Shown: positions 35,014-43,481, counted from the stretch's first letter. The stretch: DNA of 64,000 bases from Anaeromassilibacillus senegalensis (GCF_021531715.1 NZ_JAFBIT010000001.1:744001-808000); one strand, 5' to 3'. Translations and numbers: made by a program. The notes: generated by a model from the sequence alone, not told the origin.

Positions 35014-35598
35014 TCAGCGAATATCCGAGGTTCCTTTTTCTCGCAGATAAGTTGCCTCCAGATCTGCAAGGTGCAGCTTCACAGCAAGCGGATAGCGATC
35101 AAACGCAAGACTGATTGAAAAGCTGCCGCCTTTCACCGCCTCGTCAAAGCCGCCCATATGCCAGCGTACCGCCATCGCTTCTGCCGGCTTCAGGCGCATG
35201 AAGCGCTCGATCAGATAGACGGATTTCTCACCGTGGCCGAACGGAAATGCATCTTCCACCGTGTAAAACGGTTTCTTCTCCCATTGTCCGGTCTCCTCGT
35301 TCTTGACGTTCCGTGTGGAGGTCTTATAAAACTGGGACTTGCAGACGTCGTGCAGAAGACCGCAGATCGCGTAGCTTTCCTCGTTTTCTCCCTCTTCAAA
35401 ATAGCGTTCCCGCATGGTTTTGTAGACATTGATGCTATGCATCACAAGGCCGCCCGTACAGGCGCAGTGAAACTTTGTGCTGGCAGGCGCCGTATAGAAA
35501 TCCGTCGTATCCAGCCATGCTAGCAGCTTCTGTGAGCCTTCACGCGTAATATTGGCCGTGAACAGTTGGATAAATTCATCCCTGTATGGATTTGCCAT
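35014..35598 (-). CDS. HD-domain phosphohydrolase-like protein
   Basis: Protein of 194 residues with an HD-type metal site: FHCACTGGLVMHSINVYKTM supplies the first His, GLLHDVCKSQFY the HD pair, and AVRWHMGGFD and DLEATY later ligands. The fold matches cytoplasmic HD phosphohydrolases acting on nucleotides, often also found in phages; the substrate is unknown. The start at 35598 follows GGAAAGGGAT. It is the first gene of a run continuing into the ABC-2 exporter and PHP genes, with its own promoter at 35633-35661. Confidence 0.85.
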   Translation of the reverse strand: MANPYRDEFIQLFTANITREGSQKLLAWLDTTDFYTAPASTKFHCACTGGLVMHSINVYKTMRERYFEEGENEESYAICGLLHDVCKSQFYKTSTRNVKNEETGQWEKKPFYTVEDAFPFGHGEKSVYLIERFMRLKPAEAMAVRWHMGGFDEAVKGGSFSISLAFDRYPLAVKLHLADLEATYLREKGTSDIR

Positions 35599-35632
35599 GG
35601 AACGATCCCTTTCCTTTCGCCGTATTATAGAC

Positions 35633-35661
35633 AGTATAACACAGCGGGCGTGCATTTTCAA
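35633..35661 (-). promoter_or_regulatory. Promoter of the HD/ABC/PHP gene run
   Basis: Minus strand TTGAAA (35661-35656), 17-base spacer, TATACT (35638-35633), about 35 bases before the HD gene start. Confidence 0.65.
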
Positions 35662-35681
35662 ACAGTTTCGCTGACGGATTC

Positions 35682-35716
35682 AAAAAGAAAACCGCCTCCA
35701 GACAGAAGCGGTTTTT
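35682..35716 (-). terminator. Terminator after the ArsR-NifX fusion gene
   Basis: Minus-strand stem AACCGC / GCGGTT with added pairs, loop of about ten bases, followed by TTCTTTTTG. Confidence 0.7.
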
Positions 35717-35722
35717 CCGGAC

Positions 35723-36520
35723 TCAGTGATTGCCCGCGCAGCCGTGCTTGTCCTCACCGCAGCTATGGCTGCCGCAAGTATGGCCCTCACCGTGATGGTG
35801 GCTGCAGACGGTATCGGGGTTGAAGATCAGCGTGCCGTTTAAAAGCGATGTTACGGCCGCATCCGCACTGCCGGACGCGCCGGGAAACAGCTCAATGCCG
35901 GCTTCAGCGAGCGCCATGCGCGCGCCGCCGCCGATGCCGCCGCAGATCAGCGCGTCGGCGCCGTTCGCCTTCAGGAAACCGGCCAGTGCACCGTGGCCGC
36001 TGCCGATTGCACTGACAACCGCGCTGGAGACGACTTTATTGTTTTCGACCTCATAAAACTTGAACGCTTCGCAATGTCCGAAGTGCTGGAAAATCAATCC
36101 ATTCTGATACGTTACTGCAATTTTCATGGTTGTGCTTCCTTTCAAATCGTGTTTTACGGCTGTTTCGGTGGGCGGCGCCGGTTCAGATGCGTTCCGGCAC
36201 TTCTCATACTCTGCGCGTGAGCAGCCGCCATGCTGCTGTGTGCAGGGCATGCGGTTCGGCGAGGATGCCATTTCATACAGCGCGTCAGCAAGCTCTGCCA
36301 AAGTAGTGCGATTGACCGTATAATGCGTAAAATAGCCGCATTTTTCGCCGAGAATCAGCCCGGTCTCGCGCAGAATCTTGAGGTGCTGTGACACGGCTGC
36401 TTCCGAAATATCAAGCTGCCGGGACAAAGCCCGTACGCAGCAGTTCCGCCGAAGCAAAAGCCGCAGAATCAGCATACGGTTTTCATCCGCCAGCGCCCGG
36501 AATGATGCAGTGATCGCCAT
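35723..36520 (-). CDS. ArsR-type regulator fused to a NifX/NifB-like metal-cluster domain with His/Cys tail
   Basis: Single frame of 265 residues. Residues 1-80 are an ArsR/SmtB winged helix (RALADENRMLILRLLL, CVRALSRQLDISEAAVSQHLKILRETGLI in parts). A Cys-containing linker follows (CTQQHGGCSRAEYEKC). From Met132 (MKIAVTYQNGLIFQHFGHC) it is a dinitrogenase Fe-Mo cofactor-binding fold as in NifX or MTH1175, ending in CSHHHGEGHTCGSHSC, a His/Cys-rich metal-binding tail. The codons before Met132 read AAAGGAAGC, a good ribosome site eight bases from that ATG (36127), so a separate 134-residue C-terminal product may also be made. The promoter carries an inverted repeat. Likely a metal- or redox-sensing regulator. 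Confidence 0.82.
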   Translation of the reverse strand: MAITASFRALADENRMLILRLLLRRNCCVRALSRQLDISEAAVSQHLKILRETGLILGEKCGYFTHYTVNRTTLAELADALYEMASSPNRMPCTQQHGGCSRAEYEKCRNASEPAPPTETAVKHDLKGSTTMKIAVTYQNGLIFQHFGHCEAFKFYEVENNKVVSSAVVSAIGSGHGALAGFLKANGADALICGGIGGGARMALAEAGIELFPGASGSADAAVTSLLNGTLIFNPDTVCSHHHGEGHTCGSHSCGEDKHGCAGNH

Positions 36521-36539
36521 TGCGCTCCGCCCTCCTTTG

Positions 36540-36557
36540 ATTAAGTTTTTACTTAAT
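36540..36557. promoter_or_regulatory. Likely ArsR-family operator
   Basis: Perfect inverted repeat ATTAAGT-TTTT-ACTTAAT overlapping the -10 box and start point of the ArsR-NifX promoter. A second small palindrome, TTGATTAAGTCAA, overlaps the -35 box. Confidence 0.65.
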
Positions 36558-36583
36558 TATAGCACAGATTTTGATTAAGTCAA
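36556..36583 (-). promoter_or_regulatory. Promoter of the ArsR-NifX fusion gene
   Basis: Minus strand TTGACT (36583-36578), 16-base spacer, TATAAT (36561-36556); followed by the inverted repeat and GGAGGG ribosome site. Confidence 0.75.
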
Positions 36584-36595
36584 CGCTAAAATAAA

Positions 36596-36619
36596 AAAGG
36601 CCCTGCATCCAGAGCCTTT
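36596..36619 (-). terminator. Terminator after the YitT-family gene
   Basis: Minus-strand stem AAAGGC-CTG / CAG-GCCTTT followed by TTTATTTT. Confidence 0.75.
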
Positions 36620-36627
36620 GGCTGCAA

Positions 36628-37503
36628 TCATACGGTGCGGAAGCCTTTGCCGATGATCTCGCTCGTATTGGTGATAAACATGAACGCCTTTGGATCTACG
36701 CTTCGGATGTATGTACGCAGCTTGACAGCCTCGCCGCGTTTGCAGGCCACAAGAATGACCTTCCGCTCCTCCTGCGAGTAGGCTCCGATGGCGTCAACAA
36801 TTGTAGAGCTGCGGTTCATCTCACGGATGATGTAGTCGCAGATTTCCTTGGGATGTGAGGTCACAATCGAAAAATACTTGCACAGGTTGATGCTCTCAAT
36901 CACGGAATCAACGACAAACGCCTTGATGGCAAGGCCAAGCAGGGAAAACAAACCGGTTTTGATGCCGAAAACAAAGCACGCCGAGAAAGCAATCAGCGCA
37001 TCGCTCATCAGCAGCGCTGTACCGATATCCACATTGGTGTATTTCTTCAGGATCATCGCCACAATGTCCGTGCCGCCGCTTGAGGCATTGCAGTTGAAGA
37101 GGATTGCAGAGCCGACAGCCGGAAGCATCATCGCAAAGCAAAGCTCGAGGAACGGCTGATCTGTGAACGGTTTATCCATCGGGATAATCCGTTCAAAAAG
37201 CCACGTCAAAAATGAAAACAACATGCTGCAGTATGCCGTGAGGAACCCGAAGCCGCGTCCCAGAAAGATGAAGCCGACGATCAAAAGCAGAATATTGATG
37301 GCCCACATCGTGATGGCCGGAGACAAAAACGGAATCACACGGCCGAGCAGAATCGAAATACCGCTGACGCCGCCGGTCGAGAAATTATTCGGGAACTTGA
37401 AGAAATATACGCCGATCGACAAAATAAGGGTTCCGAGATTGACAAGCAAAAACGTTTTCAGCTCTGCTTTTCCGAAATGCTTTTTGATGTTTTCTGTATT
37501 CAT
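36628..37503 (-). CDS. YitT family membrane protein (DUF161/DUF2179)
   Basis: Integral membrane protein of 291 residues with five or six N-terminal helices (TFLLVNLGTLILSIGVYFF, ITMWAINILLLIVGFIFLG) containing the family pattern NNFSTGGVSGISILLG and NCNASSGGTDIVAMIL, and a cytoplasmic C-terminal DUF2179 domain (REMNRSSTIVDAIGAYSQEE, VDPKAFMFITNTSEIIGKGF). Members occur in many Firmicutes in several copies; the function is unknown, with transport suggested. ATG at 37503 has only a weak ribosome site. It ends at its own terminator. Confidence 0.92.
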   Translation of the reverse strand: MNTENIKKHFGKAELKTFLLVNLGTLILSIGVYFFKFPNNFSTGGVSGISILLGRVIPFLSPAITMWAINILLLIVGFIFLGRGFGFLTAYCSMLFSFLTWLFERIIPMDKPFTDQPFLELCFAMMLPAVGSAILFNCNASSGGTDIVAMILKKYTNVDIGTALLMSDALIAFSACFVFGIKTGLFSLLGLAIKAFVVDSVIESINLCKYFSIVTSHPKEICDYIIREMNRSSTIVDAIGAYSQEERKVILVACKRGEAVKLRTYIRSVDPKAFMFITNTSEIIGKGFRTV

Positions 37504-37622
37504 ACCACGCCAACTTTCTTGCTGCGGGCGAAAAACCCGCTTTCTAAACCGTTGAGATTTTAGCACAGCAAATCCCAAAATTCAACAGGAAAACACCAAA
37601 TGCATAAAAGAATTTTTATCCG

Positions 37623-38150
37623 TCATTTCAGTGCATCAAGGTAGGCATCAAGCTGCAATTTGTACTGTGAGAGCCGCTCGCCAATCGTACCTGCGAAGCG
37701 CTCCGTATATATCTCATGTATAAACTCCTTGCGCGCCAGGAACCGGTAATCAACCGTCTCCCCCGGCTGGAGCGTGATCGGTATATTCCGATCCGGTACC
37801 GTCGTGATATAAATGTCGTACAGTGTGTGGCCTACCGGCATCTGCGTGAGCAGCGTCAGCTCCTCCGAACGCTTCGAAATGCCGGTTTCCTCGCGCAATT
37901 CCCGCACCGCGCCCGCAAGTGACGACTCTCCCTTGAGCACAGAGCCGCCCGTGATTTCCCACATCAGCCCGAACGGTTTTCGCGGATCGCGCAGCGTCGT
38001 CAGGAATTCCTGCTGCTTCGTCACAACGTAGATCTCGACGACGCGGTGGTACACGCCGTCCGGAATCTGCTCTGCCTCGTCGCGGTACAGGTCAAAGCCG
38101 AGCGGTCTGCCGGCTGCATCGACTGCATCCCAGGCTTCGCGTTCTTTCAT
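37623..38150 (-). CDS. NUDIX hydrolase
   Basis: Pyrophosphohydrolase of 175 residues with a complete NUDIX box GGSVLKGESSLAGAVRELREETGI (G-x5-E-x7-REVEE-x-G pattern, in parts GESSLAGA and RELREETG). The N-terminus (AWDAVDAAGRPLGFDLYR, IPDGVYHRVVEIYV) resembles the isopentenyl-diphosphate isomerase-like NUDIX subgroup, so the substrate is open. The start at 38150 follows AAAGGGG. It lies downstream of a terminator, so it is probably transcribed separately from the sugar cluster above it. Confidence 0.9.
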   Translation of the reverse strand: MKEREAWDAVDAAGRPLGFDLYRDEAEQIPDGVYHRVVEIYVVTKQQEFLTTLRDPRKPFGLMWEITGGSVLKGESSLAGAVRELREETGISKRSEELTLLTQMPVGHTLYDIYITTVPDRNIPITLQPGETVDYRFLARKEFIHEIYTERFAGTIGERLSQYKLQLDAYLDALK

Positions 38151-38188
38151 TTTTCTTACCCCTTTCGATTCAAATAGAGAGGACAAAA

Positions 38189-38212
38189 GGAGGACGGTTT
38201 TCACCGTCCTCC
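38189..38212 (-). terminator. Terminator of the sugar-metabolism cluster
   Basis: Perfect stem GGAGGACGG / CCGTCCTCC, minus strand followed by TTTTGTCC. Confidence 0.8.
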
Positions 38213-38227
38213 AGTCGCTTTGATTTT

Positions 38228-39067
38228 TTAGATATGTGCGCGGATAAAATCAGCAGCCTTGCGGATGTCACCCTCGGGATCGTCGCCAACCTCGCGTTCG
38301 ATGGTCAGGAAGCCCTTGTAGCCGATATCGTTCAGCGCCTTGAAGTACGCCGGGAAATCGACGTCGCCTTCGCCGAGCGGCAGCTCGATGAACGACGCAT
38401 CCTGCAGCATGTCGGATTCCTCCATGCCGTAGAGAACCTCCGGGCTGATGTAGTGCAGACGCTTGCCGTCCTTCGCATGCGTGTGCACAATGTAGTCCTT
38501 AAGCGTGTAGACCGCCTGTACCGGATCGTCGCCCGTGACCATGACGAAGTTCGCCGGGTCAAGGTTGACCGAAACGCCCTTGGAATGCAGGCCATCGAGG
38601 AAGCCTTTGAGCGTCACGGCAATCTCCGGGCCGGTCTCCACCGCGAAATGCGCCTGCATGGAATCCGCATAAGCGGCCAGCTTGCCGCAGGCATCCTGCA
38701 TGATCGCGTAGCGCGGATGGGTCGGATCTGCCGGAACAACGCCGATGTGTGTGGTAATAACGTCCGTCTCAAGGTCTTTTGCGAGATCCACAATGCGCTT
38801 CGAGCGCTCGATGAGATCCGGGTTCAGCTCCGGATTGTTGAAGCCGTGGCCGAGATCACCGCAGAGTGCGGAAATGACAAGGCCATGATCCTTGACGCGC
38901 TTTAAAAACTCGCGGCGCGCCGCAGCGTTCATGTTTTCCGGCGCCATTTCGCCTCTTGTCGCGTAGACCTGAATGCCGGTTGCGCCGACGGCAACAGCCT
39001 TATCGAGCGCAGTCAGCGTATCGGTGCGGAAGCCGTCCATCAGGACGCCGATGGAAAAAGGATACAT
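38228..39067 (-). CDS. Sugar phosphate isomerase/epimerase family protein (AP endonuclease 2 fold)
   Basis: TIM-barrel protein of 279 residues of the xylose isomerase-like/IolE group. Visible elements are [29 protein letters not shown] (in parts), [23 protein letters not shown], the metal-site [31 protein letters not shown] and [11 protein letters not shown]. It probably acts on a sugar, inositol or keto-sugar; the exact substrate is not evident. It is the last gene of a three-gene set with a Gfo/Idh/MocA oxidoreductase and an AraC regulator. Confidence 0.88.
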   Translation of the reverse strand: MYPFSIGVLMDGFRTDTLTALDKAVAVGATGIQVYATRGEMAPENMNAAARREFLKRVKDHGLVISALCGDLGHGFNNPELNPDLIERSKRIVDLAKDLETDVITTHIGVVPADPTHPRYAIMQDACGKLAAYADSMQAHFAVETGPEIAVTLKGFLDGLHSKGVSVNLDPANFVMVTGDDPVQAVYTLKDYIVHTHAKDGKRLHYISPEVLYGMEESDMLQDASFIELPLGEGDVDFPAYFKALNDIGYKGFLTIEREVGDDPEGDIRKAADFIRAHI

Positions 39068-39106
39068 ACGAATTTTCCTTTCTGCTTAGATTTATTCGGC
39101 GGAGAA

Positions 39107-40159
39107 TCAGCCAAGCGTAATCTCCTTGTGCTGCTCGGCGGAATCATAGATTGCCTGCATCATCTGTGCCGTGATGATGACGGTATCGATATGGGACGGG
39201 AGCTTCTCGCCTGTCTTGATGCAGCGGATGAACGCGTCGATCTCGTTCTGGAAATGGTCGCGCATCTTGTATTCCGGCTTGTATTCGACGAGTGCGCCGT
39301 GCTCTGCGGTGTAAACTGTGAAGTCCTTACCGTACTGGAGACGGATACCGGCCTTATCGCCCATGAAGTCGATATACTGCTCGTTAACGCCGATGTTCTG
39401 CGCCCACGCGCCATGCAGCGAAATAACCGGGCCCTCGGTGCGGATCATGCCAACAACGGAATCGTCAACATCGTAAACACCGTCGTACTTCGGGGGGCCT
39501 GCCCACATATCCTTATATGCGTAGCCCTTCATGTCCTTGCCGAGCTCGCTGAAGACCTCACCGGTGACGGTCTTGACAGTCGGATCGCCGCAGCAATACA
39601 TGACGATATCGAGGTAATGGACGCCCCAATCGATCAGCGCGCCGCCGCCCGCGATTTCCTTTGTGGTAAACGCACCGCCGAGGCCCGGGATAGAGCGGTG
39701 TGCACGGAAGCTCGCATGTACGTGGTAGACGTCGCCGAGCTTACCGTCGTCGATATACTTCTTGATGAGGTTGACGCTGTCGTTGAAGCGGTTGACAACG
39801 CCGATGTTCAGAACCTTGCCGGTTTCATGCTGAACCTTCTGCATCTCGAGCGCTTCCGCATACGTTCTCGCAGCGGGCTTCTCGCACAGGACGTTCTTGC
39901 CTGCACGCAGGGCGTCGATCGCGATGGTCGGGTGGACATTGTTCGGGGTGCAGACGGAAACCGCTTCGATTTCGGGATCCGCGAGGACGTCGTGGTAATC
40001 GACGACCGCTGTGCCGCAGCCGTACTTCTCAACGGCAGCTTCGGCACGCTCCGGGATAATATCGCAGAAATACTTGATCTCTGCTTCCGGGTTGTTCATG
40101 TAGGACGGGATATGCGCTGCATTCGCAATGGTACCGCATCCAATAACGGCGACTTTCAT
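39107..40159 (-). CDS. Gfo/Idh/MocA family oxidoreductase
   Basis: NAD(P)-dependent sugar or inositol dehydrogenase-like enzyme of 350 residues. The N-terminal Rossmann fold starts MKVAVIGCGTIANAAHIPSY, followed by VSVCTPNNVHPTIAIDALRAGK, the catalytic-region motif VLCEKPAART and the C-terminal domain with GGALIDWGVHYLDIVMYCCG, which contains the conserved Asp and His. ATG at 40159 follows AAGGAG. It lies 39 bases before the epimerase-like gene and 14 bases after the AraC regulator gene, so all three form one operon for catabolism of an unidentified sugar or polyol. Confidence 0.92.
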   Translation of the reverse strand: MKVAVIGCGTIANAAHIPSYMNNPEAEIKYFCDIIPERAEAAVEKYGCGTAVVDYHDVLADPEIEAVSVCTPNNVHPTIAIDALRAGKNVLCEKPAARTYAEALEMQKVQHETGKVLNIGVVNRFNDSVNLIKKYIDDGKLGDVYHVHASFRAHRSIPGLGGAFTTKEIAGGGALIDWGVHYLDIVMYCCGDPTVKTVTGEVFSELGKDMKGYAYKDMWAGPPKYDGVYDVDDSVVGMIRTEGPVISLHGAWAQNIGVNEQYIDFMGDKAGIRLQYGKDFTVYTAEHGALVEYKPEYKMRDHFQNEIDAFIRCIKTGEKLPSHIDTVIITAQMMQAIYDSAEQHKEITLG

Positions 40160-40173
40160 GGTACAAAACTCCT

Positions 40174-41172
40174 TTACGTAATGACTTCAGGCTGAGGCTG
40201 AACTTTTTTGTTTTCCTCCGCCCATTTTTTATACTCACGCGGCGCCATGCCGACATATTTCTTGTAGGCGCGGCTGAACGCGTGGATTGACTTAAATCCC
40301 ATCAACTCGGCAACCTTGGTGATCGAATAGCCCCGCCGGAGGTATTCGTTCGCCTTTTCAAAGCGCCGCTTTGTATGGTAGGCTTTCAGGCTCTCACCTG
40401 TGAACGCGGAGAATTTCTGCGCGATGTGAGTATAGCTGTACCCGAATTCCCGGCTCAGATCGCTGAGGTTTTCCATAGATTCCAGATTGACGTCAATGTA
40501 ATTGATAACGTCATACACCAGCTTTTCGTCCGAATTGTTGCTGCCGCTGAGCAGGTAGCTTTTATAGAATTTCTGGGTAAAGATCCGGTATACGCTGCAG
40601 ATGATCTCCTGCATATAGGCTTCGACAAGAAGGTTGGAAAGCACGTCGTCCGAAATGAATTCAGACAGGATCCGCATAAACGTGTCCTGGATCCCCATCG
40701 TGTTGCGGACTTCGACAAGCTCAGTGTTGTCAAAAAAATACTTGAGCTGCGCGATCTTTTCGTTCGCAGCCGGCTCCACAAAATCAAAGCCCAGATAGAA
40801 ATAACGGAGTGGATCGCTTTCCGAGGAAATAATGTTGTGCAGCTCCCCTTTGCGCACAATCAGCAGATCGCCCTTCTGCATCTCGTAAATGCGGCCGTCC
40901 ACGAAAAAAGAACCGCTTCCAGAAAGGACATAGGTGATTTCGTAAACTGCTTGCTCATGCTCGAACGTCTGATATCCCGCTTCACAGCTCAGATCTCCGA
41001 TCTGATACAGAATATAGGGGCCGTACAGCATATCCATGCCCGCATATGTGTTATCGAAATGAAATTTTGCACGATTAACCGGCACTGTATCATCGCCCCA
41101 ATGCTGTGCACCCTTATTATACCGGAATGAGCGCACGAATGTATTTGATATTTTTATCAAGCGCTGTTTCAA
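40174..41172 (-). CDS. AraC family transcriptional regulator
   Basis: Sugar-responsive activator type: N-terminal cupin domain (about residues 60-150, HEQAVYEITYVLSGSGSFFVDG, LLIVRKGELHNI) and C-terminal double helix-turn-helix (NLSDLSREFGYSYTHIAQKF, ITKVAELMGFKSIHAFSRAYKKYVGMAPREY in parts). The start is uncertain: the longest frame opens with TTG at 41172 and a weak site, while a GTG at 41085 preceded by GGGGCG would give a 303-residue protein and would fit a TATAAT at 41121-41116 just upstream. It leads an operon with the oxidoreductase and epimerase-like genes, which it likely controls. Confidence 0.9.
   Translation of the reverse strand: MKQRLIKISNTFVRSFRYNKGAQHWGDDTVPVNRAKFHFDNTYAGMDMLYGPYILYQIGDLSCEAGYQTFEHEQAVYEITYVLSGSGSFFVDGRIYEMQKGDLLIVRKGELHNIISSESDPLRYFYLGFDFVEPAANEKIAQLKYFFDNTELVEVRNTMGIQDTFMRILSEFISDDVLSNLLVEAYMQEIICSVYRIFTQKFYKSYLLSGSNNSDEKLVYDVINYIDVNLESMENLSDLSREFGYSYTHIAQKFSAFTGESLKAYHTKRRFEKANEYLRRGYSITKVAELMGFKSIHAFSRAYKKYVGMAPREYKKWAEENKKVQPQPEVIT
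41145..41160. repeat. Perfect inverted repeat at the 5' end of the AraC-type gene
   Basis: TTGATA-AAAA-TATCAA on the minus strand, 24 bases upstream of a TATAAT box. It could be an operator if translation starts at the downstream GTG. Confidence 0.45.
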
Positions 41173-41199
41173 AACTCACAGCTTTTGTACGGCAAGCGG

Positions 41200-41703
41200 T
41201 CAGCCCTTTTTCGGCTCCCGGTCGATCGTCTCGAGCTGTCGGTGCAGACTGTTAAAGGTCGCACCGTTTACGATATTCTCTTTTTCGCCGGTGAGATTCA
41301 TCGTGACGCGGTCGATCAGCTCAGCCAGCGTGCAAAGCTCTTCCTCTGAAAAACCCTGAAAGGCGCGCGCATCGAGCTGATCCATCTTCTCCCGGCAGAG
41401 CCAGCGCACACGCCCACCCTCTTCGGAGAGATATAACCGCTTGCAGCGCAGATTGTCCGCATCCACTTCTTTGATCAGGTAGCCAGCTTTCTGCAGCCGT
41501 TTGGTGGAGAGCGCAATGGATGCCGGACTGACCTGCAGAAAATCGGCAATCTCAATCTGCGTGCAGCCCGGATGGTCGGAAACATAGTCCAGCACCGGCA
41601 TCTGCCCAAAATACAATCCGTATTCATGGGTCTCTCTTCTGTGCGCGAGCATGCGCACAAGCTCCAGCTTATGCAGTCTTTCCATTAACTGATGCAGTTC
41701 CAT
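41200..41703 (-). CDS. MarR family transcriptional regulator
   Basis: Winged-helix regulator of 167 residues: an N-terminal dimerisation helix (MELHQLMERLHKLELVRM), the recognition region GCTQIEIADFLQVSPASIALSTKRLQKAGYL (in parts) and the wing EVDADNLRCKRLYLSEEG. ATG at 41703 follows GGAGG at six bases. It is transcribed divergently from a nitroreductase gene, a common pairing in which the regulator answers to quinones, aromatic compounds or oxidative stress; that response is an inference. It ends 27 bases before the AraC-type frame. Confidence 0.9.
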   Translation of the reverse strand: MELHQLMERLHKLELVRMLAHRRETHEYGLYFGQMPVLDYVSDHPGCTQIEIADFLQVSPASIALSTKRLQKAGYLIKEVDADNLRCKRLYLSEEGGRVRWLCREKMDQLDARAFQGFSEEELCTLAELIDRVTMNLTGEKENIVNGATFNSLHRQLETIDREPKKG

Positions 41704-41765
41704 GTCTGCCTCCAAATTCTTTCTTCATCGTATCTGCGCCAAAACGGATGCATTCTTTTGATATA

Positions 41766-41793
41766 ATTATAACTCTTCTGTTAAATTTGTCAA
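41766..41793 (-). promoter_or_regulatory. Promoter of the MarR gene
   Basis: Minus strand perfect TTGACA (41793-41788), 16-base spacer, perfect TATAAT (41771-41766). Confidence 0.85.
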
Positions 41794-41813
41794 CCCACAG
41801 GCGACAAAAGGCG

Positions 41814-41842
41814 TTTACTTTTCACCCGATTTGTGCTATACT
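41814..41842 (+). promoter_or_regulatory. Promoter of nitroreductase-nfo
   Basis: TTTACT (41814-41819), 17-base spacer, TATACT (41837-41842) with a TGC extended -10 just before it. Confidence 0.7.
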
Positions 41843-41874
41843 ACATTGTAAAATCCATAAAGGAGTTGTTTATT

Positions 41875-42594
41875 TTGAACGAAACCATACAGGTTCTGAT
41901 GAACAGAAAATCCGTTCGTGTTTTTGAAGACCGGGAGATCGAGCCGGAGATCAAGGAAGCAATTCTCGCCGCTGCCATGCGCGCGCCGACCGCCGGCAAT
42001 TCGATGCTGTATTCGATTATCGATGTGACGGATCAGGCTGTGAAGGACAAGCTCGCCGAGACTTGTGACCACCAGCCGTTCATCGCACAGGCGAAGATGG
42101 TTCTGGTCTTCTGTGCCGACTATCACCGCTGGTACAGAAAGTTCAAGCTCGCAGGCTGTGATGACGGCAACGTTCCCGCGCCGGAGCTCAGCGATCTGAT
42201 TCTCTCCACGAACGATACCGTTATCGCCGCACACGCCGCCTGCGTGGCAGCGGAAAGCTTCGGCATCGGCTCCTGCTATATCGGCGATATTATCGAGAAT
42301 TTTGAGATTCACAAGGAGCTGTTCCATCTGCCTGCACAGGTTGCTCCGGTTTCCATGCTTGTTTTCGGCTATCCCACCGAGCAGCAGAAAGAGCGCAAGC
42401 AGCCGACACGCTTTGCAAAAAGCGCTATCGTCTTCGAGAATCAGTACCGCGAGCTTTCCGAGGACGAGCTTGTGGAGATGATGCCGAATGACCGCACCGT
42501 GGCATTCTACAACCGCAAGTACGTTTCCGCCTTCGTGAAGGAAATGATCCGCTCCACGAAGGAAATCTACAAGAACTGGAACTCAAAGGACTGA
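41875..42594 (+). CDS. Nitroreductase family protein
   Basis: FMN-dependent NAD(P)H oxidoreductase of 239 residues: [34 protein letters not shown] holds the FMN-phosphate arginines (parts RKSVRVF and RAPTAGN), then [18 protein letters not shown] and [12 protein letters not shown]. The start is TTG at 41875, with AGGAG nine bases upstream; the longer ATG frame at 41833 starts inside the -10 box and cannot be used. It is divergent from MarR and leads into nfo after four bases, suggesting a joint oxidative or electrophile stress unit. Confidence 0.92.
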   Translation: MNETIQVLMNRKSVRVFEDREIEPEIKEAILAAAMRAPTAGNSMLYSIIDVTDQAVKDKLAETCDHQPFIAQAKMVLVFCADYHRWYRKFKLAGCDDGNVPAPELSDLILSTNDTVIAAHAACVAAESFGIGSCYIGDIIENFEIHKELFHLPAQVAPVSMLVFGYPTEQQKERKQPTRFAKSAIVFENQYRELSEDELVEMMPNDRTVAFYNRKYVSAFVKEMIRSTKEIYKNWNSKD

Positions 42595-42598
42595 TAGT

Positions 42599-43432
42599 AT
42601 GCTGCACATCGGATGCCACCTTTCGGCTTCGAAGGGCTACTATGCGATGGGCAAAACCGCGCTGTCCATCGGTGCGGACACCTTTCAGTTTTTCACACGC
42701 AATCCGCGCGGCAGCCGCGCCAAACCACTCGACCTCGCGGATGCGGAAAAGTTGAACGCATTTGTGGCGGAGCATCATTTTGCGGTGCTGCTCGCACACG
42801 CGCCGTACACGATCAATCCCTGCTCGTCGAGCGAAGATACACGCACCTTTGCACGTGAGGCCATGCAGGACGACCTGTTCCGCCTGGAGGCGACGCCGCA
42901 CAATCTCTACAATTTTCACCCCGGCAGTCATACTGGACAGGGCGTTGAGACCGGCATCGAACAGATCGCCGAAACACTCAATGTCATTTTGAAGCCTGAG
43001 CAGACGACGACCGTGCTGCTCGAGACGATGGCGGGTAAGGGCAGCGAGGTCGGCTCCCGTTTTGAAGAGCTGCGCGCAATCCTCGACCGCGTCGCGCTCG
43101 GCGATCACATGGGCGTCTGTCTCGACACCTGTCACGTTTACGACGCGGGCTACGACCTTGTGAACGATCTGGACGGTGTGCTTGCGGAATTTGACCGTGT
43201 CATCGGATTGAATCGGCTCAAAGCGATTCATATGAACGACAGCATGTACGGGTTTGCGTCGCACAAAGACCGCCACGCGAAGATCGGTGAAGGAAAGATC
43301 GGCACGGAGGCATTTGAGCGGATCATCAATCACCCCGCGCTGCGCCATCTCCCCTTCTACCTCGAAACACCGAATGAACTCCCCGGCTACAAAGCTGAAA
43401 TTGAGCTGCTCCGCAGTTTGTATCACGAATAA
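42599..43432 (+). CDS. nfo: Endonuclease IV
   Basis: Zinc-dependent AP endonuclease of base-excision repair, 277 residues. Family motifs: [89 protein letters not shown] and [12 protein letters not shown], which supply the metal ligands. The start at 42599 follows AAAGGA, four bases after the nitroreductase stop, so it is in the same transcript. A strong terminator follows. Confidence 0.97.
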   Translation: MLHIGCHLSASKGYYAMGKTALSIGADTFQFFTRNPRGSRAKPLDLADAEKLNAFVAEHHFAVLLAHAPYTINPCSSSEDTRTFAREAMQDDLFRLEATPHNLYNFHPGSHTGQGVETGIEQIAETLNVILKPEQTTTVLLETMAGKGSEVGSRFEELRAILDRVALGDHMGVCLDTCHVYDAGYDLVNDLDGVLAEFDRVIGLNRLKAIHMNDSMYGFASHKDRHAKIGEGKIGTEAFERIINHPALRHLPFYLETPNELPGYKAEIELLRSLYHE

Positions 43433-43436
43433 GCCG

Positions 43437-43475
43437 AGCAGCGCGCAGACAAAAAAAACTGCGCGCTGCTTTTTT
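43437..43475 (+). terminator. Rho-independent terminator after nfo
   Basis: Perfect 12-base stem AGCAGCGCGCAG / CTGCGCGCTGCT followed by TTTTTG. Confidence 0.9.
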
Positions 43476-43481
43476 GCGCAA

